In this document: positions 26,450-35,936 of the stretch, piece after piece
Layout: each line of letters starts with the position of its first letter
Position numbering within the stretch: position 1 is the stretch's first letter
NCBI RefSeq assembly: GCF_001703635.1
Contig: NZ_LQZT01000001.1
Coordinates: forward strand, 489,146-553,145
Origin: Parahoeflea olei
GTDB taxonomy: Bacteria; Pseudomonadota; Alphaproteobacteria; Rhizobiales; Rhizobiaceae
DNA length: 64,000 nt
Direction: 5' to 3'
Notes under the pieces: generated by a model
Database searches by the model: none
Seen by the model: only the letters and a program-made list of their open reading frames with translations
Told to the model about the DNA's origin: nothing
Program-made: the position numbers and the translations under genes

Positions 26450-27330
26450 GCGGGAGCAGGGACGCACCCAAAGGGGAAGACGGCAAAGATCAGGACGAGA
26501 TCGCCGACGTGGTCGAGGAGGCCAAGGAGAAGTCCGTCGACAAGGCCTCCAAGCTCTCGCCGCGGCTGATCCATGAAGTGATCCGCCGCGACGGTGAGGA
26601 AGAGCTTAAGCGACCCTTTCATTCGCTGTTCTGGTCCGGTCTCGCCGCGGGCATCCTCATCAGTTTCTCGATCACCGGCAAGGCGATGCTGCGCACCTAT
26701 CTGCCGGACACGGACTGGCGGCCGCTGGTCGATAATTTCGGCTACAGTTTCGGCTTCCTCCTGGTCATTCTCGGCCGCATGCAGCTGTTCACCGAAAACA
26801 CGATCATGACCGTCCTGCCCGTGGTCGCCAAACCCTCGCGCAAATCCGCGATCAAGCTGGCACGCCTGTGGGGACTGGTGCTGGTCGCCAATGTGATCGG
26901 CTGCTTCATCGCCGCCATCACCATCGCCCATGCCGGCGTGCTGCCGGACAATCTTCTCCCCGCCTTTGACGCGCTCGCCCGGCACGCCATGGAGATCCCC
27001 GCCGCCGAAGGTTTCGCCCGGGCCATCCCTGCCGGCATCCTGATCGCCGCCTTGGTCTGGATGCTGCCGCAGGCGGAAGGCTCGAGCTTCTGGGTGATCA
27101 CGCTGTTCACCTGGCTGATCGGGGTATGCGGCTTCACCCATATCGTCGCCGGTTCGGTGGAAATGGCCTGGATGCTGGTGACCGGACAGACCGGCATCGC
27201 CCATGCGCTGGGCTCGTTCTTCTTCCCGGTTCTGGCGGGCAATGTCGTCGGCGGAACGCTGATCTTCACCTTCCTGACCTGGGCCCAGGTGCATCAGGAA
27301 ATCCCTCAGCGGGATGGCGAGCCCGACTGA
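26446..27330 (+). CDS. Formate/nitrite transporter family channel (YfdC-like)
   Basis: A 294-residue inner-membrane protein of the FNT channel family. After a charged cytoplasmic N-terminus of about 60 residues come six hydrophobic segments; the sequence is closest in pattern to the YfdC branch, whose transported substrate is not established, rather than to FocA or NirC. GTG start in a GTGA overlap with the DUF4112 gene. Paired with that gene under a candidate stress promoter, it may move a small anion during stress. Confidence 0.85.
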   Translation: MSGSRDAPKGEDGKDQDEIADVVEEAKEKSVDKASKLSPRLIHEVIRRDGEEELKRPFHSLFWSGLAAGILISFSITGKAMLRTYLPDTDWRPLVDNFGYSFGFLLVILGRMQLFTENTIMTVLPVVAKPSRKSAIKLARLWGLVLVANVIGCFIAAITIAHAGVLPDNLLPAFDALARHAMEIPAAEGFARAIPAGILIAALVWMLPQAEGSSFWVITLFTWLIGVCGFTHIVAGSVEMAWMLVTGQTGIAHALGSFFFPVLAGNVVGGTLIFTFLTWAQVHQEIPQRDGEPD

Positions 27331-27810
27331 CGCTCCAGCGCCGCAGGGGTGTGTCGCGCCAACAGGCTCATCAGCAATCATGACCGGTGCCGCCGGTAAT
27401 CCGCCTTTTCCGGCCAGCCCGCCTGCCCGCAACCGCGCCAATCTGGAGTCCCTGGGGAAGACGCAGACGCGCAAGCTGCGGATGCCGCCTCCCCGGTCTC
27501 TGGCGTTTGCGAGCATCGACCGCACGTGTGAAGCAATGACCCAGCCGGGAACGGCCATGCCCCTGAACCACGGACGCCGTTCCCTAGAATGATGGCGGGC
27601 GGCTGGCGGCTCGCAGCAACGCCCCCTTCCAGCCAACATGCGCACAGACCATGAAGTGCCTGCACCAGAGGGAGAGCCGTGCCGCAAACAGAACCCGGCC
27701 CCGTAGGTGGGTCACCACACCGGGGCCGGGTTCTGTTTCGTTTCCGCACGCGGCGCGGGAGGTGGCGGCCGTCTCCGAGGAGACGACCTGCCGTTCCCCT
27801 CCGGCGAATT
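27331..27810. other. Convergent non-coding region with two strong inverted repeats
   Basis: 480 bases between the converging channel and glucose dehydrogenase genes. It holds a 9-base perfect inverted repeat (GGGAACGGC 27547-27555, GCCGTTCCC 27576-27584) and the 18-base terminator-like repeat listed separately. No protein-like frame was found; a small RNA is possible but unproven. Confidence 0.5.
27686..27738. terminator. Bidirectional terminator-like inverted repeat
   Basis: A perfect 18-base stem (27686-27703 and 27721-27738) with a 17-base loop that itself can pair (GGTG/CACC). The ends are A-rich and T-rich (AAACAG...CTGTTT), so both strands end in a short T-run. It lies 73 bases after gcd on the minus strand and is the best terminator in the window. 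Confidence 0.75.
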
Positions 27811-30435
27811 TCAGCGCCTTTCGGGCAACGCATAGGCGATGACATAGTCGCCGATCGGCGTTTCCATGAAGTGATGCCCGCCCGGGGCGATCACGATGTA
27901 TTGGCGGCCGTCCACTTCATAGCTCATCGGCGTGGTCTGCCCGCCGGCCGGCAACACGGTCTGCCACACCACCTCGCCGGTTTCGATGTCGATCGCCCGG
28001 AGCAGGTCGTCGGTCGCCGCGGCGATGAAGATCAGCCCGCCTGCGGTCACGAGCGGACCGCCATTGTTCGGAGTGCCGATCCGGAACGGCAGCATCGAGG
28101 GGATGCCGAAGGGGCCGTTGGTGCGGGCGGTGCCGATCGGCTGGTCCCACAGCGTCTTGCCGGTCTTCAGGTCGATGGCGCGGATGCCGCCATAGGGCGG
28201 CTCCTTGCACAAAAGCCCTGTGGGCATGCGCCAGCCGGCATTCACGTCGATCGCGTAGGGCGATCCGGCCTGCGCGCCGGCTTCGCCGCCTCCGCCCTCG
28301 CCGCCTTCGTTGATCGGCAGGATGCCCTCGGCATCGGCCTCTTCGCGCGGGATCAGGCGATTGAAATTCGGCATGTCGTTGTAATTGGCGATCAGGATGC
28401 CGCGCTCGACATCGACGGCGACGCCGCCCCAGTCCGAGCCGCCATTGTAACCGGGATACTGGATCCAGTGACGGTCGGCCGTGGGCGGCGTGTACTCCCC
28501 GTCATAGGCGGCGCGGCGGAACTGGATGCGGCACCAGAGCTGGTCAAGTGGGCTCATGCCCCACATGTCCTTTTCGGTCAGCCGCGGCATGTCGAGCGAG
28601 GCATAGCCGGAATAGGGCTGCGTCGGCGACAGGTTGTCCGGCTCCACGCCACCCGAGGGCACCTCGCGTTCTTCCACCGGAAACAGCGGCTCCCCGGTCT
28701 CGCGGTTGAGCACATAGATCTGGCCCTGCTTGCTCGGCACGATGATCGCCGGAACCGGACCGCCATCGGCGGGGAAGTCGATCAGCGTCGGCTGCGAGCC
28801 GAGATCGTAATCCCAGACGTCATAATGGACCGTCTGGAAATGCCAGGCGACCTTGCCGGTCTCCACGTCGAGCGCCACGAGCGCGGTCGAATACTCGTTC
28901 TCGGCTTCGGACCGGTTGCCGCCGTAATAGTCGACCGAGGAATTGCCCATCGGCAGATAGACCAAACCCAGGTCCTCGTCGCCGGCGGCGAGCGTCCACA
29001 TGTTGGGCGTGCCGCGGGTATAGACCTCGCCTTCGGGCGGCAGGCCGTCGATCTCGGGATTGCCGAGGTCCCAGGCCCAGACCAGATCGCCTGTCACCGC
29101 GTCATAGCCCCGGATCACGCCCGAGGGCGCGTCTTCGGCCTGGCCGTCCTTGACCTGGGCGCCGGTCACCGCGATGCCGCGCACAATGGTGGGCGGGCCG
29201 GAAACGGCATACCAGCCCGGCACGGTTTCACCGATGCCGGCATTGAGATCGACGATGCCCTGCTCGCCGAAACCGGGGCAAGGCTCGCCGGTGCCCGCAT
29301 CGACAGCGATCATGCGGGCGTCGAGCGTGGTCTCGATCACCCGTGCCGCACAAACCGCATCCGCCTCCGCTTCGGGATCGGCATAATAGGCGACGCCGCG
29401 GCAGGTCGCGCCATAGGGAATGGCGTCGGGGGACACGCCCGGGTCGTAGCGCCACTTTTCCGCACCGGTGGCAGCGTCGAGTCCGATCATGATGTTCATG
29501 GCCGTGCAGACATAGAGGCTTCCACCCACCTTGAGCGGCGTGTTCTCCGGCGAATATTTGCCCTCGGTCTTGCCCGTCGGCATGTCGCCGCTGCGGAATT
29601 GCCAGACCTGCTCGAGATCGCCGACATTGTCGCGGTTGATCTGGTCGAGCGGCGAATAGCGCCGACCTTCATAGCTGCCGCCATAGGCAGGCCAGTCCGC
29701 CCCGACCTCGAGCTTCTGCGCGGGGTGAAGCACAGGGGGCTGCTCCTCGGTCGCCGCGGTCGTGGGCGCGCTTGCGTCATCAGCGACGGCTTCAGGTATG
29801 GTATCCGTCGCGGTTTCGGAGGCATTGTCCGCAGCAGCTGCCGGCGCGGCATCCGCCGGCTGATTGCCGGACGTCGCATCCCCTGGTACCGTCTCTCCCG
29901 ACTGGGCTGCTGGAGGTGTCTGCGCCTGCGCAATCGCACGATCCGGCACAAGGGCCGAAAACGCGAGCCCCAGCGCCAGCAGCATGGCGAGCGGCTGGTA
30001 GGCCCTGCCATGCGGCGCGATGTATTTGCGCGATCCGGGGCGCGCGGCGAAGGCGGGGATGGTCAGACCGACGAGCGCGAGAATGATGGTGGGCGCCACC
30101 ACCCGCGGCACCAGCGGCCACGGATCGAGCCCCACTTCCCAGACGGCCCAAAGCAGCGTTCCGATCCAGACCAAGAGATAGACGCCGACGCCCGTCACAT
30201 TCTTCTCGACCAGCAGTCCCCCGCTGGCAACGAGCCCCAGGCCGGCAATGGCATAATACCAGGACCCGCCGAGCGCCACCAGCCAGACCCCGCCGGCCGC
30301 CAGAACGATGCCCAGCAGCAGCAGCAGGCATCCGATCGCCATGATGTAAATGGATCCGAAGGACGGTCGCGCCCTTTCCGAACCTGAAGGGGTTTCAAGC
30401 TTCCCTGTACCGGAAAGGGATTTGTCCGCGCGCAT
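27811..30435 (-). CDS. gcd: Membrane-bound PQQ-dependent glucose dehydrogenase
   Basis: An 874-residue quinoprotein that oxidises glucose (or other aldoses) to gluconolactone in the periplasm and feeds electrons to ubiquinone. Residues about 28-165 hold five hydrophobic segments; the rest is an eight-bladed propeller. Active-site counterparts of E. coli Gcd D466 and K493 are seen in HYDVWDYD and VPSKQGQIYV. Compared with E. coli (796 residues) it has an extra low-complexity Ala/Thr/Pro/Asp linker (about 171-236) and a Gly/Glu-rich insert (GGEGGGGEAG). PQQ synthesis genes are not in the window. GGAG lies six bases before the ATG; a perfect stress-sigma promoter lies just upstream. Confidence 0.93.
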   Translation of the reverse strand: MRADKSLSGTGKLETPSGSERARPSFGSIYIMAIGCLLLLLGIVLAAGGVWLVALGGSWYYAIAGLGLVASGGLLVEKNVTGVGVYLLVWIGTLLWAVWEVGLDPWPLVPRVVAPTIILALVGLTIPAFAARPGSRKYIAPHGRAYQPLAMLLALGLAFSALVPDRAIAQAQTPPAAQSGETVPGDATSGNQPADAAPAAAADNASETATDTIPEAVADDASAPTTAATEEQPPVLHPAQKLEVGADWPAYGGSYEGRRYSPLDQINRDNVGDLEQVWQFRSGDMPTGKTEGKYSPENTPLKVGGSLYVCTAMNIMIGLDAATGAEKWRYDPGVSPDAIPYGATCRGVAYYADPEAEADAVCAARVIETTLDARMIAVDAGTGEPCPGFGEQGIVDLNAGIGETVPGWYAVSGPPTIVRGIAVTGAQVKDGQAEDAPSGVIRGYDAVTGDLVWAWDLGNPEIDGLPPEGEVYTRGTPNMWTLAAGDEDLGLVYLPMGNSSVDYYGGNRSEAENEYSTALVALDVETGKVAWHFQTVHYDVWDYDLGSQPTLIDFPADGGPVPAIIVPSKQGQIYVLNRETGEPLFPVEEREVPSGGVEPDNLSPTQPYSGYASLDMPRLTEKDMWGMSPLDQLWCRIQFRRAAYDGEYTPPTADRHWIQYPGYNGGSDWGGVAVDVERGILIANYNDMPNFNRLIPREEADAEGILPINEGGEGGGGEAGAQAGSPYAIDVNAGWRMPTGLLCKEPPYGGIRAIDLKTGKTLWDQPIGTARTNGPFGIPSMLPFRIGTPNNGGPLVTAGGLIFIAAATDDLLRAIDIETGEVVWQTVLPAGGQTTPMSYEVDGRQYIVIAPGGHHFMETPIGDYVIAYALPERR

Positions 30436-30465
30436 TCCATACTCCAGTCTTGATGAGACTCGTGA

Positions 30466-30490
30466 AACGCGGAAGCCGGGCAAAGGTTCC
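30466..30490 (-). promoter_or_regulatory. EcfG-type stress promoter of gcd
   Basis: On the minus strand GGAAC (30490-30486), 16 bases, CGTT (30469-30466): exact general-stress sigma consensus. The expected start leaves a leader of about 20-25 bases before the gcd ATG with its ribosome site, an ideal spacing. Confidence 0.75.
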
Positions 30491-30613
30491 CTTTGGGGAA
30501 GCATTTTTCTGCTGCCGCACGAAATCGGCGCAACCATGCGGTTCGGCCGCAACCAAAATCGCTCTCGGCCGTTTGCCTGTCATCGACCCATTGCCCGAGG
30601 AAGGAAGTGACCG

Positions 30614-30994
30614 ATGAACCATCATCCGACGACACCGCGCCAGTTCCGCCGCGAAAGCCTCCAGCCGACGGTCGGCGCGCTCACCGCCGGGACTGCGGCA
30701 ACGCAGGATGGAGAGGGTCTGAAGCTCTACCGGCTGGTGCCGAGTGCTGCCCCGCACGACCCTCGCTGGGATAATGCCCCCCGGCACGGAGTGGTGCAGG
30801 TACGCGCGTTCTCGCCGGCCGATGCGCGTGTGGTGGCAGCCCAGGCGGAGATCGACTTTCTCGACATCCCCGCCAAGCCGGGCGATGGCACTACCACCGA
30901 GTCCGCGAGCGCGTTTCGCGACGACAAGCTCTACCATGTCGTGCTGGAAAGCGAGACCGCCGGCGACGGGCCGCGCGGGATTGTCGCCCGATGA
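30614..30994 (+). CDS. Small conserved-looking hypothetical protein
   Basis: A 126-residue soluble protein with no signal peptide or membrane segment. The central part (HGVVQVRAFSPADARVVAAQ, then AEIDFLDI and ASAFRDDKLYHVV) has the alternating pattern of a folded domain and a coding-like composition. I do not recognise a named function. GGAAGGAAG precedes the start. It lies between gcd (divergent) and the trehalose genes, inside a block whose other genes have stress promoters, but I see no exact GGAAC-N16-CGTT match in front of it. Confidence 0.7.
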   Translation: MNHHPTTPRQFRRESLQPTVGALTAGTAATQDGEGLKLYRLVPSAAPHDPRWDNAPRHGVVQVRAFSPADARVVAAQAEIDFLDIPAKPGDGTTTESASAFRDDKLYHVVLESETAGDGPRGIVAR

Positions 30995-31116
30995 TGCGTC
31001 CCGGCACGCTCTCGCTTCACGCCCCTTGGTCGGACGGCGGGCGGCGCAAGGACAGCTCGCACCCGCCAAGGTCGCAGTCCCCGCGCCTTTCACAGGCCGG
31101 AAATCCGCTGCGCACG

Positions 31117-31141
31117 GGAACCAATTCGCCGCGCTCCCGTT
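31117..31141 (+). promoter_or_regulatory. EcfG-type stress promoter of otsBA
   Basis: GGAAC (31117-31121), 16 bases, CGTT (31138-31141): exact general-stress sigma consensus, about 30 bases before the otsB start. Control of trehalose synthesis by this sigma factor is well known in Alphaproteobacteria. Confidence 0.78.
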
Positions 31142-31171
31142 TCACCATGAACCAAGAGATCTTTTTCAGCC

Positions 31172-31981
31172 ATGGAACAGCGACTGGATTACTACACCCT
31201 GATTGGCTTCTCGCCGGAAACGGCAGCGCCCGAGGACCTCGATTCTCTCACCCTCCCCGCACAGGGCACCGCCCTGCTTCTCGACTTCGACGGAACCCTG
31301 GTGGACATTGCGGAGACGCCCTCCGCCATCAAGGTCGGCGCACGCGAGCGGACACTGCTCAACGATCTGAGCAAGCGGCACGACAACGCCGTGGCGATCG
31401 TGTCGGGGCGCAACCTGCATGAGATCGATCACTATCTTTCCGGTTTCACCGGGACGATTTCCGGTGGCCACGGCGCCGAACTGCGCCATGACGGAGAGCA
31501 TCTGCCCGGCATCGAATGCGATTTCGAACAGCTCGAACATATCAAGAGCGCGGTGATGGAATTCGCGATCATCGATCCGCGGGTGATCGCCGAAGACAAG
31601 AGCTTCGGCATCGTGCTGCATTACCGGCAGCATCCCGAGATCGAATGCAAGGTGCGCGATTTTCTCAAGAGCCTCGTGGACGACGATGGCGACTTCGAGC
31701 TGCAGGCCGCGAAGATGGCTTTCGAGATCAAGCCGAAGAGCATTTCCAAGGCCATGGCGATCGAGCGCATCATGACGTTCGAGCCCTTCCGGGGCCGCAC
31801 CGTGATCTATGCCGGTGACGATGACACCGACGAGGTCGCCTTCCGTTTCGTCAACGAACTCGGCGGCACGTCGATCAAGATCGGCGAGGGGCCGACCACG
31901 GCCCGGTACCGCACGGCGAGCCCCGCCACCTTCAAGACATGGCTGCGTGCGCAGTCCCGCGCATCCGGGCGGGAGGCCTGA
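31172..31981 (+). CDS. otsB: Trehalose-6-phosphate phosphatase
   Basis: A 269-residue HAD-superfamily phosphatase that turns trehalose-6-phosphate into trehalose. The HAD motifs are complete: nucleophile D38 in DFDGT (38-42), IVSGR (76-80) and GDDDTD (215-220) for magnesium. Trehalose is a compatible solute and stress protectant. The next gene, otsA, starts one base after its stop, so the two are coupled. Preceded by an exact stress-sigma promoter. Confidence 0.94.
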   Translation: MEQRLDYYTLIGFSPETAAPEDLDSLTLPAQGTALLLDFDGTLVDIAETPSAIKVGARERTLLNDLSKRHDNAVAIVSGRNLHEIDHYLSGFTGTISGGHGAELRHDGEHLPGIECDFEQLEHIKSAVMEFAIIDPRVIAEDKSFGIVLHYRQHPEIECKVRDFLKSLVDDDGDFELQAAKMAFEIKPKSISKAMAIERIMTFEPFRGRTVIYAGDDDTDEVAFRFVNELGGTSIKIGEGPTTARYRTASPATFKTWLRAQSRASGREA

Positions 31982-31982
31982 G

Positions 31983-33392
31983 GTGGCGCGACTGGTCGTC
32001 GTTTCAAACCGCGCACCATCCGTCGACGGCTCCAGTGATTCAGGCGGGCTCGTGGTCGCGCTCAAGGAGGCCCTCGCCCGGAACGGCGGCCTCTGGATCG
32101 GCTGTGCCCCGGAGCAGCGGGAGGCGCCGTCGAACGAACTGGTGATGCACCAGCGCCCGGATTTCGACATCGGCCTGTTCGAACTCGAACCGCCGCTCTA
32201 TCGCGATTTTTATCTCGGTTATTCCAATTCCGTGCTCTGGCCGGCGCTGCATGGCCGTGTCGACCTGATCGACGTCAAGCCGCGTTACGCCAAGGCCTAT
32301 CGCGACGTGGGCCGCCGTCTTGCCCGCCTGGTCGCAGGCGCCGTCAATGACGACGACGTCATCTGGGTGCACGATTACCAGATGATCCCGCTGGCCCATG
32401 AGCTCAAGGCACTCGGGGTCAAATGCCGGATCGGCTTCTTCCTGCACATTCCCATGCCCGACCTGCAGACCTTCAAGGCCATTCCCGAATGGCAGGATCT
32501 GGCCAGGTGCCTCTCGGACTACGACCTGCTCGGGTTCCAGACCCGGCGCGACCTCAGCCACATGATCAACATCTTCCGCAACACCCTGCGCGGCGAATTG
32601 CGCGCCAACGGCACGATGGGCATCTCGGGGCGCGAAGTGGCGCTCGGAAGCTTCCCGATCTCGATCGATGTCGCGGGCTTCAGGGAACTGGCAGCTTCCG
32701 GCGCCGACAAGGTTTCGCCCCCGCCGCTGCCGCGCCTGATCGGCGTCGACCGGCTGGATTACTCCAAGGGGCTGCCGCAGCGGCTCGCGGGCTACGAGGC
32801 CTTTCTCGAAACCCATCCCCAATATCGCAGCCGGGTCTCCCTGCTGCAGATCGCGCCGCCCACCCGCGACGATGTCGATGCCTACAAAGCGATCCGTTCG
32901 GAGCTCGAGTCGCTCTCGGGCCATATCAACGGCCGCTTCGGCACGGTCGACTGGACGCCGGTGCAATATATCCACCGCGCGCTGCCGCGCACCGAACTCG
33001 CTGTTCTCTACCGGCTGTCGCGCGTGGGCCTTGTCACGCCGCTGTTCGACGGCATGAACCTGGTCGCCAAGGAATTCGTCGCCGCCCAGGATGAACGCGA
33101 TCCCGGCGTGCTGGTGCTGTCGCAGTTCGCAGGCGCTGCGGAGGAGATGCCCGAAGCCCTGATCATCAATCCACACGATCCCCATGACATCGCCCAAGCC
33201 ATCAAGACCGCACTCGACATGCCGCTCAGCGAACGCATGAAGCGCCACAGCGCGCTCTATGCCCATCTCGAGAGCCACAACGTGACGCGCTGGAGCACTG
33301 CCTTTCTCAAGCAGCTGACCTCGGTGGAGCGGATCGGACCCGACGGGGTGGCACCGCTTCCCGGGTCGACGCCCTGGTCCCGCACCGCCTGA
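31983..33392 (+). CDS. otsA: Trehalose-6-phosphate synthase
   Basis: A 469-residue GT20 glycosyltransferase that joins UDP-glucose and glucose-6-phosphate. Landmarks are the N-terminal VVSNR and GGLVVAL loop, WPALHGR, the WVHDYQ motif, [14 protein letters not shown] with the phosphate-binding arginine and lysine, and [10 protein letters not shown] near the C-terminus. Start at GTG 31983, directly after otsB, since the family begins at (M)xRLVVVSNR; longer frames run into otsB. It converges on the permease gene three bases away. Confidence 0.94.
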   Translation: MARLVVVSNRAPSVDGSSDSGGLVVALKEALARNGGLWIGCAPEQREAPSNELVMHQRPDFDIGLFELEPPLYRDFYLGYSNSVLWPALHGRVDLIDVKPRYAKAYRDVGRRLARLVAGAVNDDDVIWVHDYQMIPLAHELKALGVKCRIGFFLHIPMPDLQTFKAIPEWQDLARCLSDYDLLGFQTRRDLSHMINIFRNTLRGELRANGTMGISGREVALGSFPISIDVAGFRELAASGADKVSPPPLPRLIGVDRLDYSKGLPQRLAGYEAFLETHPQYRSRVSLLQIAPPTRDDVDAYKAIRSELESLSGHINGRFGTVDWTPVQYIHRALPRTELAVLYRLSRVGLVTPLFDGMNLVAKEFVAAQDERDPGVLVLSQFAGAAEEMPEALIINPHDPHDIAQAIKTALDMPLSERMKRHSALYAHLESHNVTRWSTAFLKQLTSVERIGPDGVAPLPGSTPWSRTA

Positions 33393-33395
33393 GCG

Positions 33396-34388
33396 TCAGC
33401 CCTTGTCGCTGTCCAGAAGCGCCTGCATGGCGATCTGCTGGCGCCGGACCTCGCGGTAACGCGAAAACTGCGTGTCGGCGATCACGCCCGCGAGGATGAC
33501 GCTGCCCATCACCGCGAAATTGAGCGACGACGGAATGCCGAGCAGGTTGACGAGGTTCTGCAGGATCTGCAGCAGGATCACCCCGAGCACCACGCCGACG
33601 ATCGAGCCTTCGCCGCCGCGCAGCGAAAACCCGCCGAGCACGGCGGCGGCAATGCCGTAGAGTTCATAGAAATTGCCATGGGACGAGGGTTGCACCGAAC
33701 GGGTATACATGGCGAAGAACACCGCCGAAATGCCCGTCAGAAAGGCGCACAGCACATAGGCCTGGATGATCACCCGGTCGGTATTGATCCCCGAATAGCG
33801 CGCCGCCTCCGCATTCTTGCCGACCGCGAACAGGTGGCGGCCGAACACCGTGCGGTGAAGCAGGAACCACGCCCCCACCGCCACCAGCGCGAAGGCGATC
33901 ACGGAATGCGGGACCCCCGCGGTGCGCCCGGAAACGAGGAACTCGAGCATCGGGAAGTCGGAACCGAAGGTGAAGCCGGCGGTGCCGTCCCTGGTGTAGA
34001 ACCGCGCCACCCCGCGATAGATCAGGAGCCCGCACAGCGTGACCACGAAGGGCTGCAGCTTGAGCCGCGTAATCAGCCAGCCATGCAGCAGCCCGATCAG
34101 CAGCGACAGCACCATGACGATCGCAAGCGCCACCGGCCAGGGCACCCCGAAGCTCGCGATCAGATCGACGAAGATCACCCCGATCAGCGCGATCACCGAC
34201 CCGATCGACAACTCGATGCCGGCGGTGACGATGACGAAGGCCTCCGCGATCGAGAACAGCCCGAACAGGCCGATCAGGTTGGCGGTGTTGGCCAGGTTGA
34301 TCGGCGAGAGAAACCGCGGGTTCACCGCGGCAACGATCGCACCGACGGTGACGACAAGCGTGGCAAGGCCAATGTCTTTTTTCTGCAT
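33396..34388 (-). CDS. Sugar ABC transporter permease (RbsC type), system A
   Basis: A 330-residue inner-membrane permease of the ribose/xylose/galactose uptake class with about ten hydrophobic segments. GIELSIGSVIALIG is the conserved RbsC motif and YGIAAAVLGGFSLRGGEGS is the conserved loop that contacts the ATPase. Last gene of the operon binding protein, ATPase, permease. Substrate most likely a monosaccharide or polyol, not identified. Confidence 0.92.
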   Translation of the reverse strand: MQKKDIGLATLVVTVGAIVAAVNPRFLSPINLANTANLIGLFGLFSIAEAFVIVTAGIELSIGSVIALIGVIFVDLIASFGVPWPVALAIVMVLSLLIGLLHGWLITRLKLQPFVVTLCGLLIYRGVARFYTRDGTAGFTFGSDFPMLEFLVSGRTAGVPHSVIAFALVAVGAWFLLHRTVFGRHLFAVGKNAEAARYSGINTDRVIIQAYVLCAFLTGISAVFFAMYTRSVQPSSHGNFYELYGIAAAVLGGFSLRGGEGSIVGVVLGVILLQILQNLVNLLGIPSSLNFAVMGSVILAGVIADTQFSRYREVRRQQIAMQALLDSDKG

Positions 34389-34400
34389 CCTCAGCTCTTT

Positions 34401-35906
34401 CTATTCCACGGCAAGCCACAAGATGGCTTCCTCGCTCAATTCGTGCCTCTCCAACACCCCGCTGATCCGGCCGCGGCACATGACGGCCACCCGGTCCGAC
34501 ACGCCGATCACCTCCTCCATGTCCGACGAGATCATCAGGAGCGCCACGCCCTGGGCCGCCAGCGCCTGCATCAGCTGATAGACTTCCGCCTTGGCGCCGA
34601 CATCGATGCCGCGCGTGGGTTCGTCGAGGATGATCACCTTCGGGTTCATCGCCAGCCACTTGGCGAGCACCACCTTCTGCTGGTTGCCGCCCGACAGCTC
34701 CGCCACCGCCCGGTCGAGGCTCGCAGCCTTGATTCTGAGCTTGTCCTTCGAGGCATTCGCCAGCATCGTCTCCGCCTCCAGGTCGACGAAGCCGCCCCGC
34801 GCCATTGCCCTATGGCTTGGCATTGCGATGTTTTCGAGGATGGGAAAGTCGAGAAACAGGCCCTCGGCCTTGCGGTCTTCCGGCACCAGGCAGATGCCCG
34901 CGGCGATCGCGTCGGGAACCGAGTGGCTCGCAAGCCGCCGGCCGCCGATCTCCACCGAACCGCCTTCGAGCGCATCGATGCCGAAGATCGCGCGCGCAAG
35001 CTCGGTCCGGCCCGCGCCGACAAGCCCCGCAAGGCAGGTAATCTCGCCAGCCCGCAGGCTCAGATCCACCGCGTGGGTCGGATAGGCTTTGGTGCGCACG
35101 CCCTTGAGCGCCAGCACCGGCTGCCCCGGCGCATGGTCGGACTTGTCGTAGAACTGGTTCACATCCCGACCGATCATCATCCGCACCATCCGGTCCCGGC
35201 TGATCTCGCCGCGGTCGAGCTCTCCCGCATTGCAGCCGTCCCTGAGCGCCACCACCCGGTCGGCCACCTCGACGATTTCCGTGAGCCGGTGGGTGATGAA
35301 CAGCACGGCCACTCCGTCGTCGCGCAATTTGCGGATCACGGCGAGCAGTCGGTTGGTTTCCGAGATCGTCAGGCTGGAGGTCGGCTCGTCCAGGATCAGA
35401 AGCCGCACATTGATCGACAGCGCCCGGGCGATCTCAAGCAGTTGCTGGTCGGCGAGCGAGAGATCGGCGACGGGGTCACGCGGGCCGAACCGGGTGCCGA
35501 GCAGCTCGAGGATGGGGCGGACCTTCTCCTCCATCGCCGCCCGGTCGATGAGCCCGAAGGCGCCGCCGCGCATCTCCCGCCCGAGCAGCACATTGGCGGT
35601 CACGTCGAGATTGGAAAACGGATTGAGTTCCTGGTGCACGAAGGCGATGCCGAGCCGGGCCGCGCGCGCCGGCGTGAGCGCGCTCACCGCCTGACCATCG
35701 ATGATCACCTCGCCCTCGTCGGGCGCGATCGTGCCGCCGAGCACCTTCATCAGCGTGGATTTGCCGGCGCCGTTCTCGCCGATCAGGCCGACCACCTCGC
35801 CGCCGCGAATGCCCAGCGAGACCTTGTTGAGCGCGACCGCACCGGGATAGACCTTGGTGATCCCGGAGAGTTCGAGCGAGAGTGGGCCGTTCGTCAATTC
35901 AGTCAT
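34401..35906 (-). CDS. Sugar ABC transporter double ATPase (RbsA type), system A
   Basis: A 501-residue ATPase with two nucleotide-binding domains. The first has Walker A GENGAGKST (43-51) and a signature region around VADLSLADQQLLEIARAL; the second has the usual degenerate Walker A GLVGAGRTEL and an intact signature LSGGNQQK with Walker B ILDEPT. Size matches RbsA/MglA. The start at 35906 lies 89 bases after the binding-protein gene; two tandem hairpins fill that gap. Confidence 0.92.
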   Translation of the reverse strand: MTELTNGPLSLELSGITKVYPGAVALNKVSLGIRGGEVVGLIGENGAGKSTLMKVLGGTIAPDEGEVIIDGQAVSALTPARAARLGIAFVHQELNPFSNLDVTANVLLGREMRGGAFGLIDRAAMEEKVRPILELLGTRFGPRDPVADLSLADQQLLEIARALSINVRLLILDEPTSSLTISETNRLLAVIRKLRDDGVAVLFITHRLTEIVEVADRVVALRDGCNAGELDRGEISRDRMVRMMIGRDVNQFYDKSDHAPGQPVLALKGVRTKAYPTHAVDLSLRAGEITCLAGLVGAGRTELARAIFGIDALEGGSVEIGGRRLASHSVPDAIAAGICLVPEDRKAEGLFLDFPILENIAMPSHRAMARGGFVDLEAETMLANASKDKLRIKAASLDRAVAELSGGNQQKVVLAKWLAMNPKVIILDEPTRGIDVGAKAEVYQLMQALAAQGVALLMISSDMEEVIGVSDRVAVMCRGRISGVLERHELSEEAILWLAVE

Positions 35907-35936
35907 CTGGGGGTCCGCATGAAAGACGCCACGGGA

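Noticed and set aside
27582..27591. CTAGAATG half-match to the CTAG operator near 27.6 kb
   Set aside because: Only the right half matches (left half is TTCC), it is not before a gene start, and it is far from the regulon.
27679..30387. A 902-codon open frame on the plus strand opposite gcd
   Set aside because: It is the antisense shadow of the PQQ glucose dehydrogenase in GC-rich DNA: no recognisable domain, very high Arg/His/Gly content, while the minus frame has all Gcd motifs.
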